DNA of 64,000 bases from Polytrichum commune (taxonomy: Eukaryota > Streptophyta > Polytrichopsida > Polytrichales > Polytrichaceae). The position numbers were made by a program, and so were the translations under genes. The stretch lies in NCBI GenBank assembly GCA_950295325.1, contig OX485805.1, positions 8,990,501 through 9,054,500 of the forward strand, read 5' to 3'. Below, one piece after another: positions 11,711 through 24,825 of the stretch (positions are counted from its first letter, which is position 1; each line of letters starts with the position of its first letter). Below the pieces are notes generated by a model. It ran no database searches and was not told where the DNA came from. It saw only the letters and a list, made by a program, of their open reading frames with translations.

Positions 11711-13031
11711 GTGTCTAGGGAAACTCATCCATTGGGAAGGTGAAAATGTTGTGAACCTATGAATGGGAAGAATTGACCACTCTCAACTGATTATCTCAAT
11801 TACTGAGGGCAGTGATTTTTAATTCAGTTATGCGCTATTGATTTGCAATTTTTAAATATAATTGGAATATTATGTGATTATTCCAAAAGATTGCACATGA
11901 AAGTAGCCAGAAATATCCCGAAAAATCATGAAAATTAAATAAGGTTGTCAAATTTTGAATGAATGTGTATAAATTTGGATGACAATTTGTATAACCATCC
12001 ATATGTGGCTTCATCACTCCAATAGTTGTAGCCAACGCTCCTCTCTTGAAAACTTGAAATTAAAAACAGTGAGTGAGGGAGGGTTGACAATGAGTGTGGG
12101 AAATTAGCGAAGGTGGTAATAAATTTCTTTATGCTATGCAATCAGTGCCACCAAAAGATCTAGGAAACATTTGTTCAACCCAACACTATTCACTGAAAGT
12201 ATCGGCACTGGGCACTATTCCTTGACAAGCATGTGCTTCAATATACAAAATTATCACTCTACAAACACCTTAGGGCATTTCTTGAAAGCTATGGTAGATG
12301 AGCATGTATTCATGAACTTAGTGTCACTCTAGGAAAAAAATTAGCCTTCAGTAACTTTGAGATTTGGCTAAATATTGTGTGCTTCGGCAAATAGCACCAC
12401 CCTCACTAATTGGGATAATCTATGTAGTTACAAATGAACTAGTTGAGTGAGAAATAACCAATTGAAAATGAAGTCTTCATGAAAATTACCAATCATTTTA
12501 GAGGAATCTATAGAATGTACCTCAAATTCATAAAAAAAAACCAACAGATCACAACATATACCTAGTCGGACTTGGAAACACTAGGATCTTGACCAATTAT
12601 GCCTAAAATCTCCTCAGACATTGTTGTGAACTATTCTATAGCATCAAAAAGAAATTAAACTTATTTGACTTTGAAAATAACATCAAAAATCCCAAATTAC
12701 CCTACATGATCCACTTGAATTGAATTATCCCTTAAGAATTTTAACCGACCAATCGAGCCTCTTCATCCATGATGGATGGGGTTACCTATACATCACAAAG
12801 TCCAAGGCCATAGGTGATTAGATATGTGGTATGTATTAGAGTTACGTAACATTACCTAGCCGATGATTCGTGTTCCTTCTTTCCATGATGGGGGAAGGTA
12901 GTAATTAATTAAAGTGGGACATTGGGTGACAATTGCGTGACATTCTCCCCGACCATGTGGGAGAGCCACAATTGACAACCATCTATGGTATCCCATAGGA
13001 CATGGTGTCCCATTATTAGAACTGTAGGCTT
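11711..13031. repeat. No gene; contains a dispersed repeat shared with 31020-31200
   Basis: No coding sequence supported. The block at about 12440-12620 (GAGAAATAACCA, ATTTTAGAGGAATCTATAG, a CACTAGGATCTTGACC block) is a diverged direct copy of the block at 31022-31195, just left of the 25S rRNA fragment at 31205. The rest shows no recognisable structure. Confidence 0.45.
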
Positions 13032-13039
13032 GTAAGTGC

Positions 13040-14064
13040 TAGGGTTCGGGAAATTTTTGAGCTCAACCAGCTAAAATTTGTCCCTTCACAACTTCTACCG
13101 TTTTTTTTTAGGATTTGACCGGTTGCAAATTTGTTGCCATTAATTTGGACTGGCCAATATTTTTATTTTTTTTCAAGTGTCGGTTAATTTCCTCTTCATT
13201 GTAATGACAACCAGCCAAAAACTTGGGCATTGATCAGTAAGCCGGTTTTTCAATGGAGCAAAATTATATCTACAAACAACATACACCATTCAACAACAAT
13301 GTCCAAAGAACATATCAACATACAACATTAATATGTAATGATATCAACATCCAACAACAATGATCAACAATTTATCCATAGTAGGAGTTGAACATGAAGT
13401 AACCCATCAACCGGTTGATGGCCATGGATTTACTCTTCTATCATACCTAGGTCTTAAAACCTCATATTGGATTTGAGGCCATAGCATGATAAAAGAGTAA
13501 CCTAACATACCATGCTATATACAAAATGAAATTCATCAACTCTTAGAGTCAAAATCAACAATATCATCTTCACCTTCAAGAGGAAAACGCCCTAAAAGGT
13601 ATCTCTGTGGATGTGAAAATAACCATCTATACTTTGTAGAGTTCCTCCATAAAGCTAAGGCCTTCATTAGTACGTTATCAAGATCATCATGAAGATCTTC
13701 CATAGACACATGCATAATACATTCTAAACGCTAGCTGTCAACAATGAAATGCAATAATGAAGCAAAAGCTTTGCCAGCCTGCCATTCACCAAATCGCTAC
13801 AAGCCTACAACAAACACATAACCTAAACCCTAGAACCATATGATATCCGGCCCTAGATGAATCAAACCGGATGAAATCTGCCTATTTCACGATTCATCCG
13901 GGTAAAAATCCTCCTCACAATGGTTGCCGGTTGAAATCCGTTTTTTTCTTTTTAATTTTTTTTAAAGCACCAGTTTCCCATCCTCCACTTTCCCAATTCA
14001 ACTAGACTTTTCACAAAACCAACCAGCTGCCATTACACTAAATACCGGCTCTCCCCGGACATTG
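13040..14064. mobile_element. Non-autonomous hAT element, 1025 bp, TSD GTAAGTGC
   Basis: A perfect 8-bp duplication GTAAGTGC flanks it (13032-13039 and 14065-14072). The left end reads TAGGGTTCGGG and the right end, read inward, CAATGTCCGGGG: a short, imperfect inverted repeat of hAT type. Subterminal copies of CCGGTT and its complement occur at both ends (for example near 13116, 13239, 13865, 13930). No transposase is left. The 8-bp duplication is the strongest evidence. Confidence 0.65.
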
Positions 14065-14072
14065 GTAAGTGC

Positions 14073-16217
14073 TAAACATCTGATCAACGAGTGACAATTA
14101 TAAATTCCCACATCATGTTCAAAACCCGGATTCAATATGAATATGGATCTACAATGAATAGTTAATCTTATACACTTGCGTACAACACCTTGATGTTCAT
14201 GATGGGTCTCTTGGACCTTTAAGGGATAAGAATGGACATCAAAAGATTCATTTTTTATGATGAGGTTGGACTATGTTCACAAAACTTTATTTTGACCATT
14301 ATGGGTCAACAATGAACAAAATCAAGATGAGCTTTCTAACTGTGTAGAGAAGAAGAAAATCTTCACTTTGGACTCATACAACTTTTACATTTGTACTCTG
14401 AATCTTCTAAACCTTGTACAACTATATTTGTAATTCGCGAATCGCAATTGCTAACTAAGTGAGACAAATCCTGAGCTTATCCAATGGTCACAAATGTATG
14501 TGGAGTTGTAAGTGCCCACCATACATGATAAGCACTAACTTTGGAGGGAACTGCTGATGGTGAACCTCAAAAAAGTATTCATACTCATGAAGGACCTGGT
14601 AAAATAAGAATCCAAGCACATTTAGCATGTTCTGGTCACCAGATTCAGACTTTCCTGCACTCTGACCAATTAGTTCCAACAGACAAGATATGGACAACAC
14701 CCAAGAATAAGTTAAGTTAAAGTGCCTCTTTCATGCCACATTGCTGAGTCCAATGCGTGTGGGCAACATCTTTCTTGGTCTCTTTGGAGACAACATGATA
14801 AGTACATATTGCTTGTTTGCATCAGGTCTGTGGAGAAAGCTCCTTCATCACCAGCTTTAGTACTTACAGGAAAGCTTTCTTCACATGCTCAGATCTGGGG
14901 TGGTTACCTGTTGACATTGGTGTGACAAATATCATTTGTTGAAGCAATCGCATTTAAGCTATGTTGGTGTTGTTTGGTTCATTTTCATGTTCTTCAACTT
15001 CTCCTGATTAGATTCAGGAAATGACACTTGTGTTGCATTAGCAATCTACGATGAAGCACCAACAAAAATCGGATTGAACATCAAATTTGTTGATTTCTTC
15101 ACTGAAAACAGAGGTCCTCCCAATTGTGTTCACTGTTTGAGGGTAGAGTAGTAATTAAACATTGGAGGCGTATACTTATTTAAACATGTGTCTTTATGGT
15201 GTTTTGTTCTTTGATCCTCACCTAACCACAGCCGAATCAAATACAGGTGGTCAGATTAAGAAAAATAACTGAAAAACACCTGCATGCATTAAGTAGTGCC
15301 CATTCATTACCTTAGCACTTGCTAGAGATAAGCGTCATGTTCTGAATGCCCTCTTTAGTTTCAATTATGATATCTGCTTATACTATTGGAGACTCCTCAA
15401 TGGCAAGAATTTAGGGCTAAATGACCATGTGTACACAGACACACATGTTCAGAGCATCCTGACATGTGAATATCAAGATCTAAGTTACTGCAAGGGTGAG
15501 TTATGAACAGGGAACCTTTGATTTCTCATTGCAACCTAGATTTTTCAGTCTCCAATTGTAACTTTCTCCATTGTCTTCATCAGTCGACATTGTTAAATGC
15601 ATCTGTATAGTTCTAAGCAAATTGCAAATTATGCTTGTGAAAGACAATAGAATGAGGTTAGTCTGCAGTTCAAGTTCTGAGTTTGCAGGTGGCACTGGTG
15701 AATAAACAAATTGTAGACTAATTTCTGCAATTAGCAACAATATCTATGGCTGTCTGCAGACATAAAAATAACAGAAGTAAACTATAGGCGGCAGACAACC
15801 ATTAGCTAAGATTGGCTTTACAACTTGTCTTGCCATTTTAACAATTTAGTCTAGGCCCTGGATGCACACTGCATTGTGCCACAGGTCTGACAAAAGTGTC
15901 AAGGCTCAACCTCTTAAACACAAGAACCCAAGGAAACGATTGGTATTCCCATTGGACTGTTGCCAGAACTTCTCAGGACTGGCTTTTGACAAGCATAAAT
16001 GAAGATTCAGATTAACAAAGGTGACAAGACTTCTGACTTTCCAAGGGTCAGCTTGCAATTTGAGGTGGATGTAAAATGGATTCATTGTGATATTTACACA
16101 AACTGGATACAATCTTCTGGTAAGTTGTACAAAAGCTGCTGCTGAAGCTACTGCAATCCCTACACCTTTGTTCTAGTTTTCCAATTGAAATGTTGTACAC
16201 TTAGATGTGAACCCACT
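14073..16217. other. Gene-free stretch downstream of VIT1
   Basis: About 2.1 kb with only short shadow frames. The part nearest 16217 lies immediately 3' of the VIT1 stop codon and should include its 3' untranslated region on the minus strand. I found no transposon ends, tRNA or further exons here. Base composition is closer to the VIT1 introns than to the transposon-rich parts. Confidence 0.4.
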
Positions 16218-18055
16218 TTAGACACCGATTGCTCGAGCAATGCCAAATGCTGCAGCTGATGCAATAGCTCCAATGAATGCTGTCTGGATTCCACTATATA
16301 TAGGTCGAAGACCTGTAAATCGTCCTTTCACGTACCCAAAAATGAAGAGAGCTACTAGAGTGACAATCACAGAGACTTTCAGTGCTTTCAAAGCTTCAGG
16401 AATGAGAATGTAGGGAAGTAAAGGAATCATGCCTCCAACAATGTAGGACCCTGCTATTGTAAGTGCGCTCTGAAGTGCTCTTGCTGGGTCAGGTTTTTCC
16501 AAACCAAGCTCAAATCTGCAACACAATAACATCATTATTGATTCTGTTTCCCATCATGTCAGAATTGGTCATCCAGAATTGATGAACTCTCGAGAACATT
16601 AGAGAATGCTAGTGTGAACAAGACAGCCATGGCCAGAACAAATCTGTAAATTTCAAATTCTCTTCCCACATTCATCCTTATGTGAAGTGGCACATACCTC
16701 ATCATGAAGTCAATCCATGCATCTGGGCGTTTTCGTAGAGCTTCCACCACAGGCCAATATTCACTAGGCTCCAACCCAAAATTTGCTAGAATTTCTGCTA
16801 CCTCATCCGCCTCTGCAACAGTGTCCAATCCCTCAAAGTTGAAGACGCACTCATTAAAGTAAGAGCAAGGAAGGAATGACAAATTAACATATATGAAAAT
16901 TTCAAAAGCGGAGCAACTAATATTGAAATGATAAGCTCCTTTACTCCCCGAACTACCCCACAAAGTGGCAATCTACAGGTAATTCTAGGGTAAAATACTA
17001 TGGCTTCCCTTGCAAATACATGCAGCGTCTAAGACAGAAATCTTAAGCAATACTGTAACTTATTCCAAAGGACTCACTAGCTGATCCTCACTTCCAAAGC
17101 ACTGCCTCAAAACATACATTACAAGACATAAGACAAAAAATCGAAGAAAAAATAAATCACTTTACCAGTGTCTGGAACACGAGCAATTTCATCTGCTTCC
17201 CGCTTGCGCTCATTCTCATAGTGATCTGCATCACTTCGTGCTGCAAGATACCTGAAACCACCCTCTATGATCAGTTAACCTTCTGGACATGTCAGGTTTC
17301 TTCTATACTTAAATGTTCACTAATCTGTTACTTCACTTCCATCTTCTGAAAAGTGTAAGTCAGGATTTGACAAATGTAAGTGAGTTCTTACATAAGAGGA
17401 ACTGTTCTGAGCAGGATCCCTTCACTAAGTGTATTAAGGGTACATTTCCACTAAGACAAAGAAACGGAAACCTGAGGTCATCAAGAATTTAGGGCACAAT
17501 TTTCTATGAAAGAGCAATTTTGGAGAGACTTTCCACCCCTTCCACGCACCTTGTAATACAGGCGGAAAGCTGAAGGTTCAGCTACACACCCTGTAAAAAT
17601 ACACTACGTACTTTGGGGAGATGATACCAAGGTTGGGGGATCATGGGTGCAACAGGCCAAGACAGCATGGGTCAAACTAGTAGATTATATGATAATATTG
17701 TGATAGGTGACAATGGATTAGTGAAGAGCACATGGCATGCAGCGGAGTACCTCACTGACCCACTTCCCTCTTTCTCAAATATTCTCAACTACACAACTCC
17801 ACTTCTTCATCAATGTCTGTCTGTGCATGGATGTGTATGTGGGGACAGAAGATGAACCCACCCGCCAAGCCCCATAGCAATGGAACCAGCTGCCACCTCA
17901 GCTAGACCTGCAGTCACCACAATGGAAGAAGGGGCAGCAGCTCCTGACAGCCCAGCTGCCAATGCAAACGGCACTGTGAGGCCATCGCTCATGCCAATCA
18001 CTATGTCTCGCACAATCTCGCCTGCGGTGAAGTGTCTCTCCACATGTGGCGCCAT
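16218..18055 (-). CDS. VIT1: Vacuolar iron transporter, VIT1/CCC1 family (4 exons)
   Basis: Imports Fe2+ (and probably Mn2+) into the vacuole in exchange for protons; acts in the vacuolar membrane. Exons on the minus strand are 18055-17862, 17251-17166, 16812-16698 and 16515-16218, all with GT..AG introns (610, 353 and 182 bp). They join in frame to 693 bp, 230 aa, against about 250 for Arabidopsis VIT1; the N-terminus is about 20 residues shorter. The start chosen is the ATG before HFTAGEIVRDI; an AG eight bases upstream (18062-18063) could be an acceptor, so a 5' exon is possible. Every residue known to bind metal in the crystallised eucalypt VIT1 has a counterpart at a constant offset: D24, E53, M61 in the membrane part and E83, E86, E94, E97, M130, M131, E134 in the cytosolic metal-binding domain. 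No stop or frameshift is seen. Two hairpin elements lie just upstream. Confidence 0.93.
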
Positions 18056-18119
18056 TTCACCCTGCCATCAATCACATCCAGACTGTTAACTGTCATACTA
18101 CCACGAGTGATTTTCATCG

Positions 18120-18490
18120 CAATCTACTTCAGCATTCGGGTTATCCTTTAACTCAACGGGACTTTCCGTCAGGAGTTGGTGCCCTACGATTCCCATTGGG
18201 TGTTATGCATACAAAATTGATAATTTCTTTCCATGGAACCAACCAACTGGAAATCATAGGGCACCAACTCACGACGGAAAGTCCCATTGGATTGAAGGAT
18301 TTCCATCACAATCCACTTAGTCATTAGGGTTTTCCTTTAACTCAATGAGACTTTCCTTCGGGAGTTGGTGCCCTATGATTTCCCATTGGTTGTATTGCAT
18401 ACAGAATCAAAAATTTCTTGCCGTGCAGGACACCCAATTGCAAATCAGAGCAGACCAACTCCCGACCGAAAGTCCTACTGAGTAAAAGCA
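18120..18490. repeat. Two tandem hairpin MITE-like elements upstream of VIT1
   Basis: Two palindromic units stand head to tail. Unit 1 (about 18145-18290) has arms built on GGGACTTTCCGTC plus GAGTTGGTGCCCTA and the complement CACCAACTCACGACGG. Unit 2 (about 18335-18480) repeats the plan with GAGACTTTCCTTCGGGAG and ACCAACTCCCGACC. The units also share internal and spacer sequence (TTATCCTTTAACTCAA, CCCATTGG, TTGCATAC). They start less than 100 bp upstream of the VIT1 ATG, where promoter or 5' UTR is expected. Element class is unclear. Confidence 0.65.
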
Positions 18491-20139
18491 TAACCTTAAG
18501 TAGGTTGTGCATGTTCAAAGGTGGTGTTCAAACGTGAATGAAGAGCAACCCATTTCAGTTCAGGACACACTCGTTGTAGCACCTCTTTGGCATGCCAAAA
18601 TGAGTTTCATCTTCAATAATACAGAATGTTCTTTATGAATTCCTTCATAGTACCTCCAAGCATGAACCAAAACTAACACAACATGGAAGGTGTTGAATGC
18701 AAAACACCCAACTCCCAACCAAAAGGAATGCAATTTCTTAGGCTTCCTTCTAACCTTGAGAATATCAGCTAATCTTGGAGTGTGAATGACAACAACTGCA
18801 CTCACAATAACTAAGAAATGTAAAAATTCTTGCAAATGCCCACAAACCACAGATCCATCACAGCATTGTAGAAAGTTCTAATAGATCCCAACAACACAAA
18901 TGCAACACAAATGGCGCTCACAAGAAATACCCACAACAAACAATGTTGCTAATTTGTAGCATACAATCTCACACTCAGTCGAGGCATTGATATAAATAAT
19001 TTGTGTTATGTTGTCACTTGATGCATCTTCAAAGGCTGCCAATTTCCTTTCATAGAAGAATTCAACATGTTGTGTATCTTGCCTCTTATTAGATTATGTA
19101 GTTCCTTCCCAATAATAATTTGGTCTCCAACCCCAAATTGAATTGAATCGAAGGCCATCCACAGCAACCAAAACATGGCTTACCATTTTGATCACCACAA
19201 CGAATCCTCAAACAAATATCAATTTTACTCTCCACATCCACCCGGGCAATCATTTGGCCTCCAACCCCAGTACCCTCTACTCTTAAATCCTCTTCTCTTT
19301 AAGCCCTTTACACCCACTTTCCTCAAGTAACTCCAAGCAGGAGACAACAAAAATGGCAGTCTTGAACACGGCTAATTGAACAAACACCAATTGAAATGCA
19401 AGGTCGCTATTCTAGGCAGCTTAAATTCAATTCAACACAGATATTAATGATTCAAAGGCCATACACAACAACTAAAACATGCCTTACCATTTGTGAATAC
19501 CACAAACCTAACAAATCCTCAAATAAAAACCAATTCTAGTCCTCACATCCACCCTAGGTCACCGCACTTTGCAAATTCTATCTAGGCCGACCCAATTGTT
19601 CCAAGCATGTGTGAAGACAGGACTTACAATCCATTCCCACATGCAAACAACCCAGAAACCTCAAATCCTTGCATGAAACTTACCAAAAAAGAGTGCGGAA
19701 GAGCTCGGAAAGGTTTTGGCGCTAGAACAAAAGAGTCACAAGGCTGGAAGAGTAAGAAGAACAAGAATACTGCCACGCAAGTACCAAGTTTAGGGTGTTC
19801 GTGGAAGTGAGGAACAAGTGGAAAGTTGTGAGCTCTGCGTATCAAATGGATTCCCCTTGGCTTCCTCCCATTTGCTCCTGTGGGTTTTGGAGCCCTAGTG
19901 CCCTAAAACCTTGCTGAACCTCAAGGGGACTTTTTCTCAATAGCCCACTTCTCTTAAGATATGGAATAGATAACCATCTAGAGGAGAGTGGATGACGAAA
20001 TGTGAGAGCGATGATGAGTCACTCACCTCTTCATAACCAATATGTTTGTGGATGTAAATTACAAGTTATGGATGAAATGTTGTCTTATGTGGATAGAAAT
20101 GATAGAGTGCTCTTGAATGTGCCTTCCACTTGGATGAGT
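18491..20139. other. No gene recognised; VIT1 upstream region
   Basis: Only short frames without recognisable similarity. Around 19130-19210 and 19430-19560 there is a diverged internal duplication (blocks like CCTTACCATTT, CACAAC..AATCCTCAAA, CACATCCACCC). No promoter element can be called with confidence. Confidence 0.35.
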
Positions 20140-20560
20140 GACCGGTTATGAAACACACGATCAACACGAGATGATTAGAAATTTCAAATTGAGGCCGAAG
20201 CCACCTTCCTCTGAATTTTTGGAGTTCATATGAATTTTTACTCATTAACAAAGTGAAGACTCTCGTGCTCATTAAATGGTCATGTAGGTCCCCCCAATTA
20301 TGTTAACTATTGTGTCTAGAATGATTAACATGTTTTGAGCATGTAGTCTAGTCTCTTTTAAGCACGTGTATTTTTCAATGTCCTTTATGGAATCCACACC
20401 TGACCGCACAACACTCAAATATATGTGCCCAATTGAGATAAGTAACCGAATTAGGCATGCCTATCTTACAAGTTTTTTGGGTCAACTCTTGAGGTCCTTT
20501 CAAAAATGGGAGAAGAGGATGATGGGGCCCAAGTAGACTTAGCCCAATTTTTTTTTTAAG
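20140..20560 (+). repeat. Dispersed repeat family R1, copy 4
   Basis: The most complete R1 copy: GAAACACACGATCAACACG, GGAGTTCATATGAATT, TGGTCATGTAGGTCCCCCC, TTTGAGCATGTAGTCTAG, TCTCTTTTAAGCACGTG, then CACACCTGACCGCACAACAC and a tail ending CTTGAGGTCCTTTC. The tail is also found at about 20970 in the next copy, which helps set the right end of the family. Confidence 0.55.
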
Positions 20561-20609
20561 GACCATGATAGGTGTCCAAATATAAGGTAAGTAGTTCTTA
20601 AACAGACAG

Positions 20610-21000
20610 TTTGGGCTTCATTCCCACTTCTCATAGGATACAAAACATGCAATGTGTGCAAGATGATTGCCAATGTGTTTGTAGTCATTTTCCTCATAAT
20701 TTTTAGAGTTCTCACGCATATCGTCTTCATTATCAAAGTGAAGATTTTTTTTAAGCTCATTGCTCATATATACCCTGTAATTGTGTAGATTGTTGAAATT
20801 AGGGTGGTCAACAAAGTTTCAAGCACACAATCCAATATCGTTGAAAAAAACATGTAATATTTGGTGTTCGTTCTTCAGATTCACGCCTAACCACACACCA
20901 CTCAATATTAGGTGTATGATTAAGAAAAGTAATGGAGTTAGGCTTGCATACCTTAGGATAAATGACAACTCTTGAGGTCCTTTTGAAGTGGGACCGAGGA
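20610..21000 (+). repeat. Dispersed repeat family R1, copy 5
   Basis: Follows copy 4 directly in the same orientation: CACTTCTCATAGGATAC, GTAGTCATTTTCCTCATAA, CATTATCAAAGTGAAGA, ACCTAACCACACACCACTC and the CTTGAGGTCCTTTTGAAG tail. Two adjacent copies in direct orientation suggest either a local tandem duplication or insertion of one copy next to another. Confidence 0.5.
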
Positions 21001-21022
21001 TGGTAGAGCTCGCGTAGACTTA

Positions 21023-21573
21023 GGGCCGGTTTACACTATGGACCATGAAGTTGGACCACTAAATATGGCCTTTTCCCATGGTCTGACTTGATGGTCCAAT
21101 TTCCATCGTTTGATTTCTTCAAAAAAATCAATTTAAGAAATCGATATACCTTTGGGCCCCTCACTAGGTGTAAACCAAATGTGCACCAAGAGGAATGAAT
21201 GTGTTGATTTTTTAATATATACCCAAAAAGGGCAATTTTGAAAGAAGAGAAAAAAAAACAAAGTTTGATCATTCTCTTGTCTTCTCTTGTCTTCCCCAAA
21301 AAATTCATTAAAAATTCATTATAACAACAATTCTCTACCATGGGCCCTTGCCTTTTTCTAATAGAGCACCTCTTTTGCCTCTCCCACCACAAAATCCATT
21401 GGACCATGTCATTGGATATTGTAGGCCTTAAAATTTGTCTTTTGGGGATCTCAAACTTCATGGTCACTTTTTCCTTGGTGTAAACCGAAGTGGTCGTGGG
21501 ATGACTTCAATAGCCGATCACAAATTTTATAGGGCATTGGGACAACTTCATGGTCCATGGTGTAAACAACCCC
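21023..21573. mobile_element. PIF/Harbinger-type MITE, 551 bp, TSD TTA
   Basis: Left end GGGCCGGTTTACACTATGG continues to CATGAAGTTGGACC; the right end is the inverted counterpart (CAACTTCATGGTCCATGG then TGTAAACAACCCC). TTA flanks both sides (21020-21022 and 21574-21576). There is no transposase; a 143-codon frame on the opposite strand inside it is not recognisable. It belongs to the same superfamily as the GGGCCGC- and GGGCCAC-ended elements in this window but forms its own subfamily. Confidence 0.75.
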
Positions 21574-21576
21574 TTA

Positions 21577-23358
21577 GGCTCGAAATTTTTGAAAGGAGAA
21601 AAATTATTGTGTCATATATGAATGCATTCATATACAATTATAAATGTATATATATGCTCAAGCGAAAGGTGTTTTAGCAAACACTTCCATGTGTCAACTG
21701 TTCCGACAAAGCAAAATACAGTTTGCACCAACAACATCAAAGTTTTTGCTAGTATCCTCAAGCATCTTGTTGGCCAAGCACTTCCATGTGGAGTAGAGGG
21801 CCCAAGATGTAAGAGAGTAGATTTGCATTGTTGTCCAACGTCGGCATGTGGCTATTCTCGCACATACCCACATTAATCGTTGCATGACTCGATTTATTGA
21901 ACATGATAGTGTAAAAAGTGGCAACCTTGGGTCCACATGCACATGTTTATGAAAATTAAGTACATTTACTCAAATGAAAGTCAATTTATGGGTTTTGTAG
22001 TCAAGTCCCCTCTCAAAATTTCACTCCGTTTTCTAATCCTAGTAGAACTTTTCCAAACATTGTACGCTTTAATTAGGTGAACTATGTATTTCAATATTCA
22101 ACATGAAATTTTTCAGTTAGGAATATTATATGACGTATTCTTGAATATTCTCAACCAAAAAGGGTGGGCATATAAAAACTAAGTAATATTATGTACTCTA
22201 GGGGAAATACATCAAAGGCCTATGATCACATGATACAAAGTGAGAGTTTTAAATAACATTGTATTCAAGGATGTAATGCATGTCCTTATGTAAGTTTGAA
22301 ATTTGACATGTCGATGATCATTCATGTAATACACATATGATGCACAATACTTGATCATAAAGTACACGTGTACAATTAATGATGCATGATAGAAACTACT
22401 ACAAGATTGTTGGCCTTTCACCCATCTTCATGAAAGCATAGGATTAGCCATATGTATTGATGGTTGAGCCTATGCATTCACTTGAAATAGGATAAGCCTT
22501 AATGGACTATCAATGTTGCATTCGTGTGATAATGCATGTAATGTGAGTGTTTCCCTAGGTTTTGAGGTCCACAATTCATTTCTTCTGGATCAATACATGT
22601 CTTTGCTATGTCTAAATTACTTCCTAAGTGATAGCTAAATTGTTACAATACTAAATCAGTCTTCATCATGATCTTAACCTTGGTTTTTTGTTACACTAAA
22701 ATCTATACTACAATAGCCTCAGGCTATGGCATGTAGATATAAGGGGTCACGGCTATGATGCATGTGCATATGTGCGCAAACCCCTAATGCATGCCCCCTC
22801 TTGCAATTAGAAGTTGGTCATTTTGGATTGCCCTTGGTATAATGGTGGGTTATCCCACTGAAACCGATTACAAACCTTTGACCACAACATGGAATGCAAG
22901 TCCAAAGGCCACAAACATGGGTCATAGAGTCTATGAAGAGAGCCGTCACGCATCACAATGTCGTGCTCCCCACTCCAGCAACAAGAGAGTTAGTTGATCA
23001 CTAAAGGGGAGGAGACACACATTGGAAAAGCAGGTCTCAAAATGGAGATTGGTGGGCCAAGAATAGAGGTTTTAATCATTGCAAAATCGTTGTCTTGGAT
23101 CATAGTTGAAACTTGAACGTGCCCAATTCTAACCAACGAAAGGGCGATTGAGCTTGAAACCATACTCCCCAAGCTTGGGCACATGTCAAGGCTAAAAAAT
23201 CTTTTACCTTGGCTTATAAACTCCATATTGAAATTGGTAGTTTTGAATATGTGCGACTTCCATATGTAGCTAAGCACCTGCAGTCTAGGATCACAAGGCC
23301 AGTGCCTAGGGGTTTCAAAAACACTAATTCTTGCAAACCAAACACCAAGGTTCCACTA
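21577..23358. other. No gene recognised
   Basis: About 1.8 kb with short frames only. No terminal repeats, tRNA, rRNA or known protein motif was found. Confidence 0.4.
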
Positions 23359-23559
23359 CTCCCCCCCCCCCCCCCCCAAGAGCCCTACATAGGATGCCCA
23401 TACCCATGCCCATGCCCACCCATGCCCATGGGTTTTGGGTGGGCATGGGTGCGATATTAGTGTTCATGGGTGGGCATGGGTTCGATATTATTGTTCATGG
23501 GTGAGCATGGGCTAAAGCAAAGCATATTGGAAGGGGTCATTAAATGAGCTCTCATTCAA

Positions 23560-24825
23560 TGCTTTCGAGGGTAAGAGCACCAAATCACCTTCACCCAGTA
23601 AGGTGAGTCCATCCTTCAATGTGTCTTCTTCTTGTTCTCCTCCTCCTCCTCCTTCTTGAGTGTGTCCTTGGGCTCCCTCGCCGCTGGCAAATTGGGTGCA
23701 GACTCCCTCGAATCACTGCAGAGAGAAAAGAATCCATGTGTAAGTCACGTCTACCTTATCCATGCAATCCTTCACCTCCTGCTCCTCTCCAATATAAAAC
23801 ATTCACAACCATACATAACTTGCTTTCTGATCATGCTGTGAACTCTTGTGAACCTGTTGCTGAGAAACAATATACAAAGCAAAGCATGTGAGGTTTGTGT
23901 GAAATTTTACAGAGCAGTTAGGGTGGTGTGCCAATCTGCTGGTTATCTTCTTTGGTGAAATCACAAGGTTCATCGGACCCGGTGTGGAGATTTAAATTTG
24001 TGACAGTGTATGAGTCTAAACTCATAGTTTTTGTTTCCAATTCACTTTGTAACTTGACACGTGATCTTTTTGTGAAAGGTTATATCAGGCTTACATAATA
24101 TGTAGAATTCTCACAACCAAGAAAATGGCAATGGTTGGTACTTGGTCATGGAGTCAGTCTCCTTTGACAGATTTTATTGTGTGGTTGCCGTGCTGATCCC
24201 CCCAATTCTTTTCTCTCTGCAGTGATTGGGACTTTTTGCGATCTCAACGTCCACTTTGTAAGTGTTGTGTTTTGTTGCATTTCAGACAATGAGATAATGG
24301 AATCGCAAGTTCCCTGAACACCCAATCCATCTTTCGCACCTAGTGAGAATCTGTATCTTACTTAGCTCATTTGGAGTTGGACCTCAATCTCATTGACCTA
24401 TACATGTATGCAATCCCTCCCCATCCTACCTCTTGATTCTTGCACTAGAATGCAGATGAGAGAGGTAAGCTGACGGCCTCGTCAAGAACCTGGAGTTCTT
24501 GAAACCATTCACTTGCTTGCTATTAGTCTAATGAATCTTCATGAACAGGGGTCCTTTGTAACACACCTCAGGCATTGGAAGTGGCATCAAGTTCAGCAAT
24601 TTAAGTATTGCCCCATTCTAGTGATATTTTAGGAGGATTTGCACTAAAAATGATGAGATCTTTTCTCTTATCCTACACCTAGACCAGGGAAATACCCTTG
24701 AATGTTCATCCTGGAAGACTTTTAAAAAGTTACTACTGCTGCAGGTTTTGTGGCTCACTTCACATTCTACAGCATGGTTTTGTCACTTCTGGGCATCTGC
24801 TGATGGTTCAGTTTTTCTGCTTCAG
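23560..24825 (+). other. Gene-free part of the hAT element; intron-like next to CAS exon
   Basis: No exon supported. The last 100 bp before 24826 are pyrimidine-rich and end TTTTTCTGCTTCAG, a good splice acceptor, so this part is probably CAS intron sequence. A frame at 23632 encodes a Ser-rich start (MFSSSSSFLSVSLGS) that faintly resembles a chloroplast transit peptide. It does not lead into a visible splice donor that would join CAS, so I do not call it an exon. Confidence 0.35.

Noticed and set aside
21036-21467. 143-codon open frame on the minus strand as a gene
   Set aside because: It lies within a Harbinger MITE between its inverted ends and shows no known motif.
23632-23841. Ser-rich frame as the CAS transit-peptide exon
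   Set aside because: It has no donor site in a suitable phase and is dominated by a TCC/TTC simple repeat.
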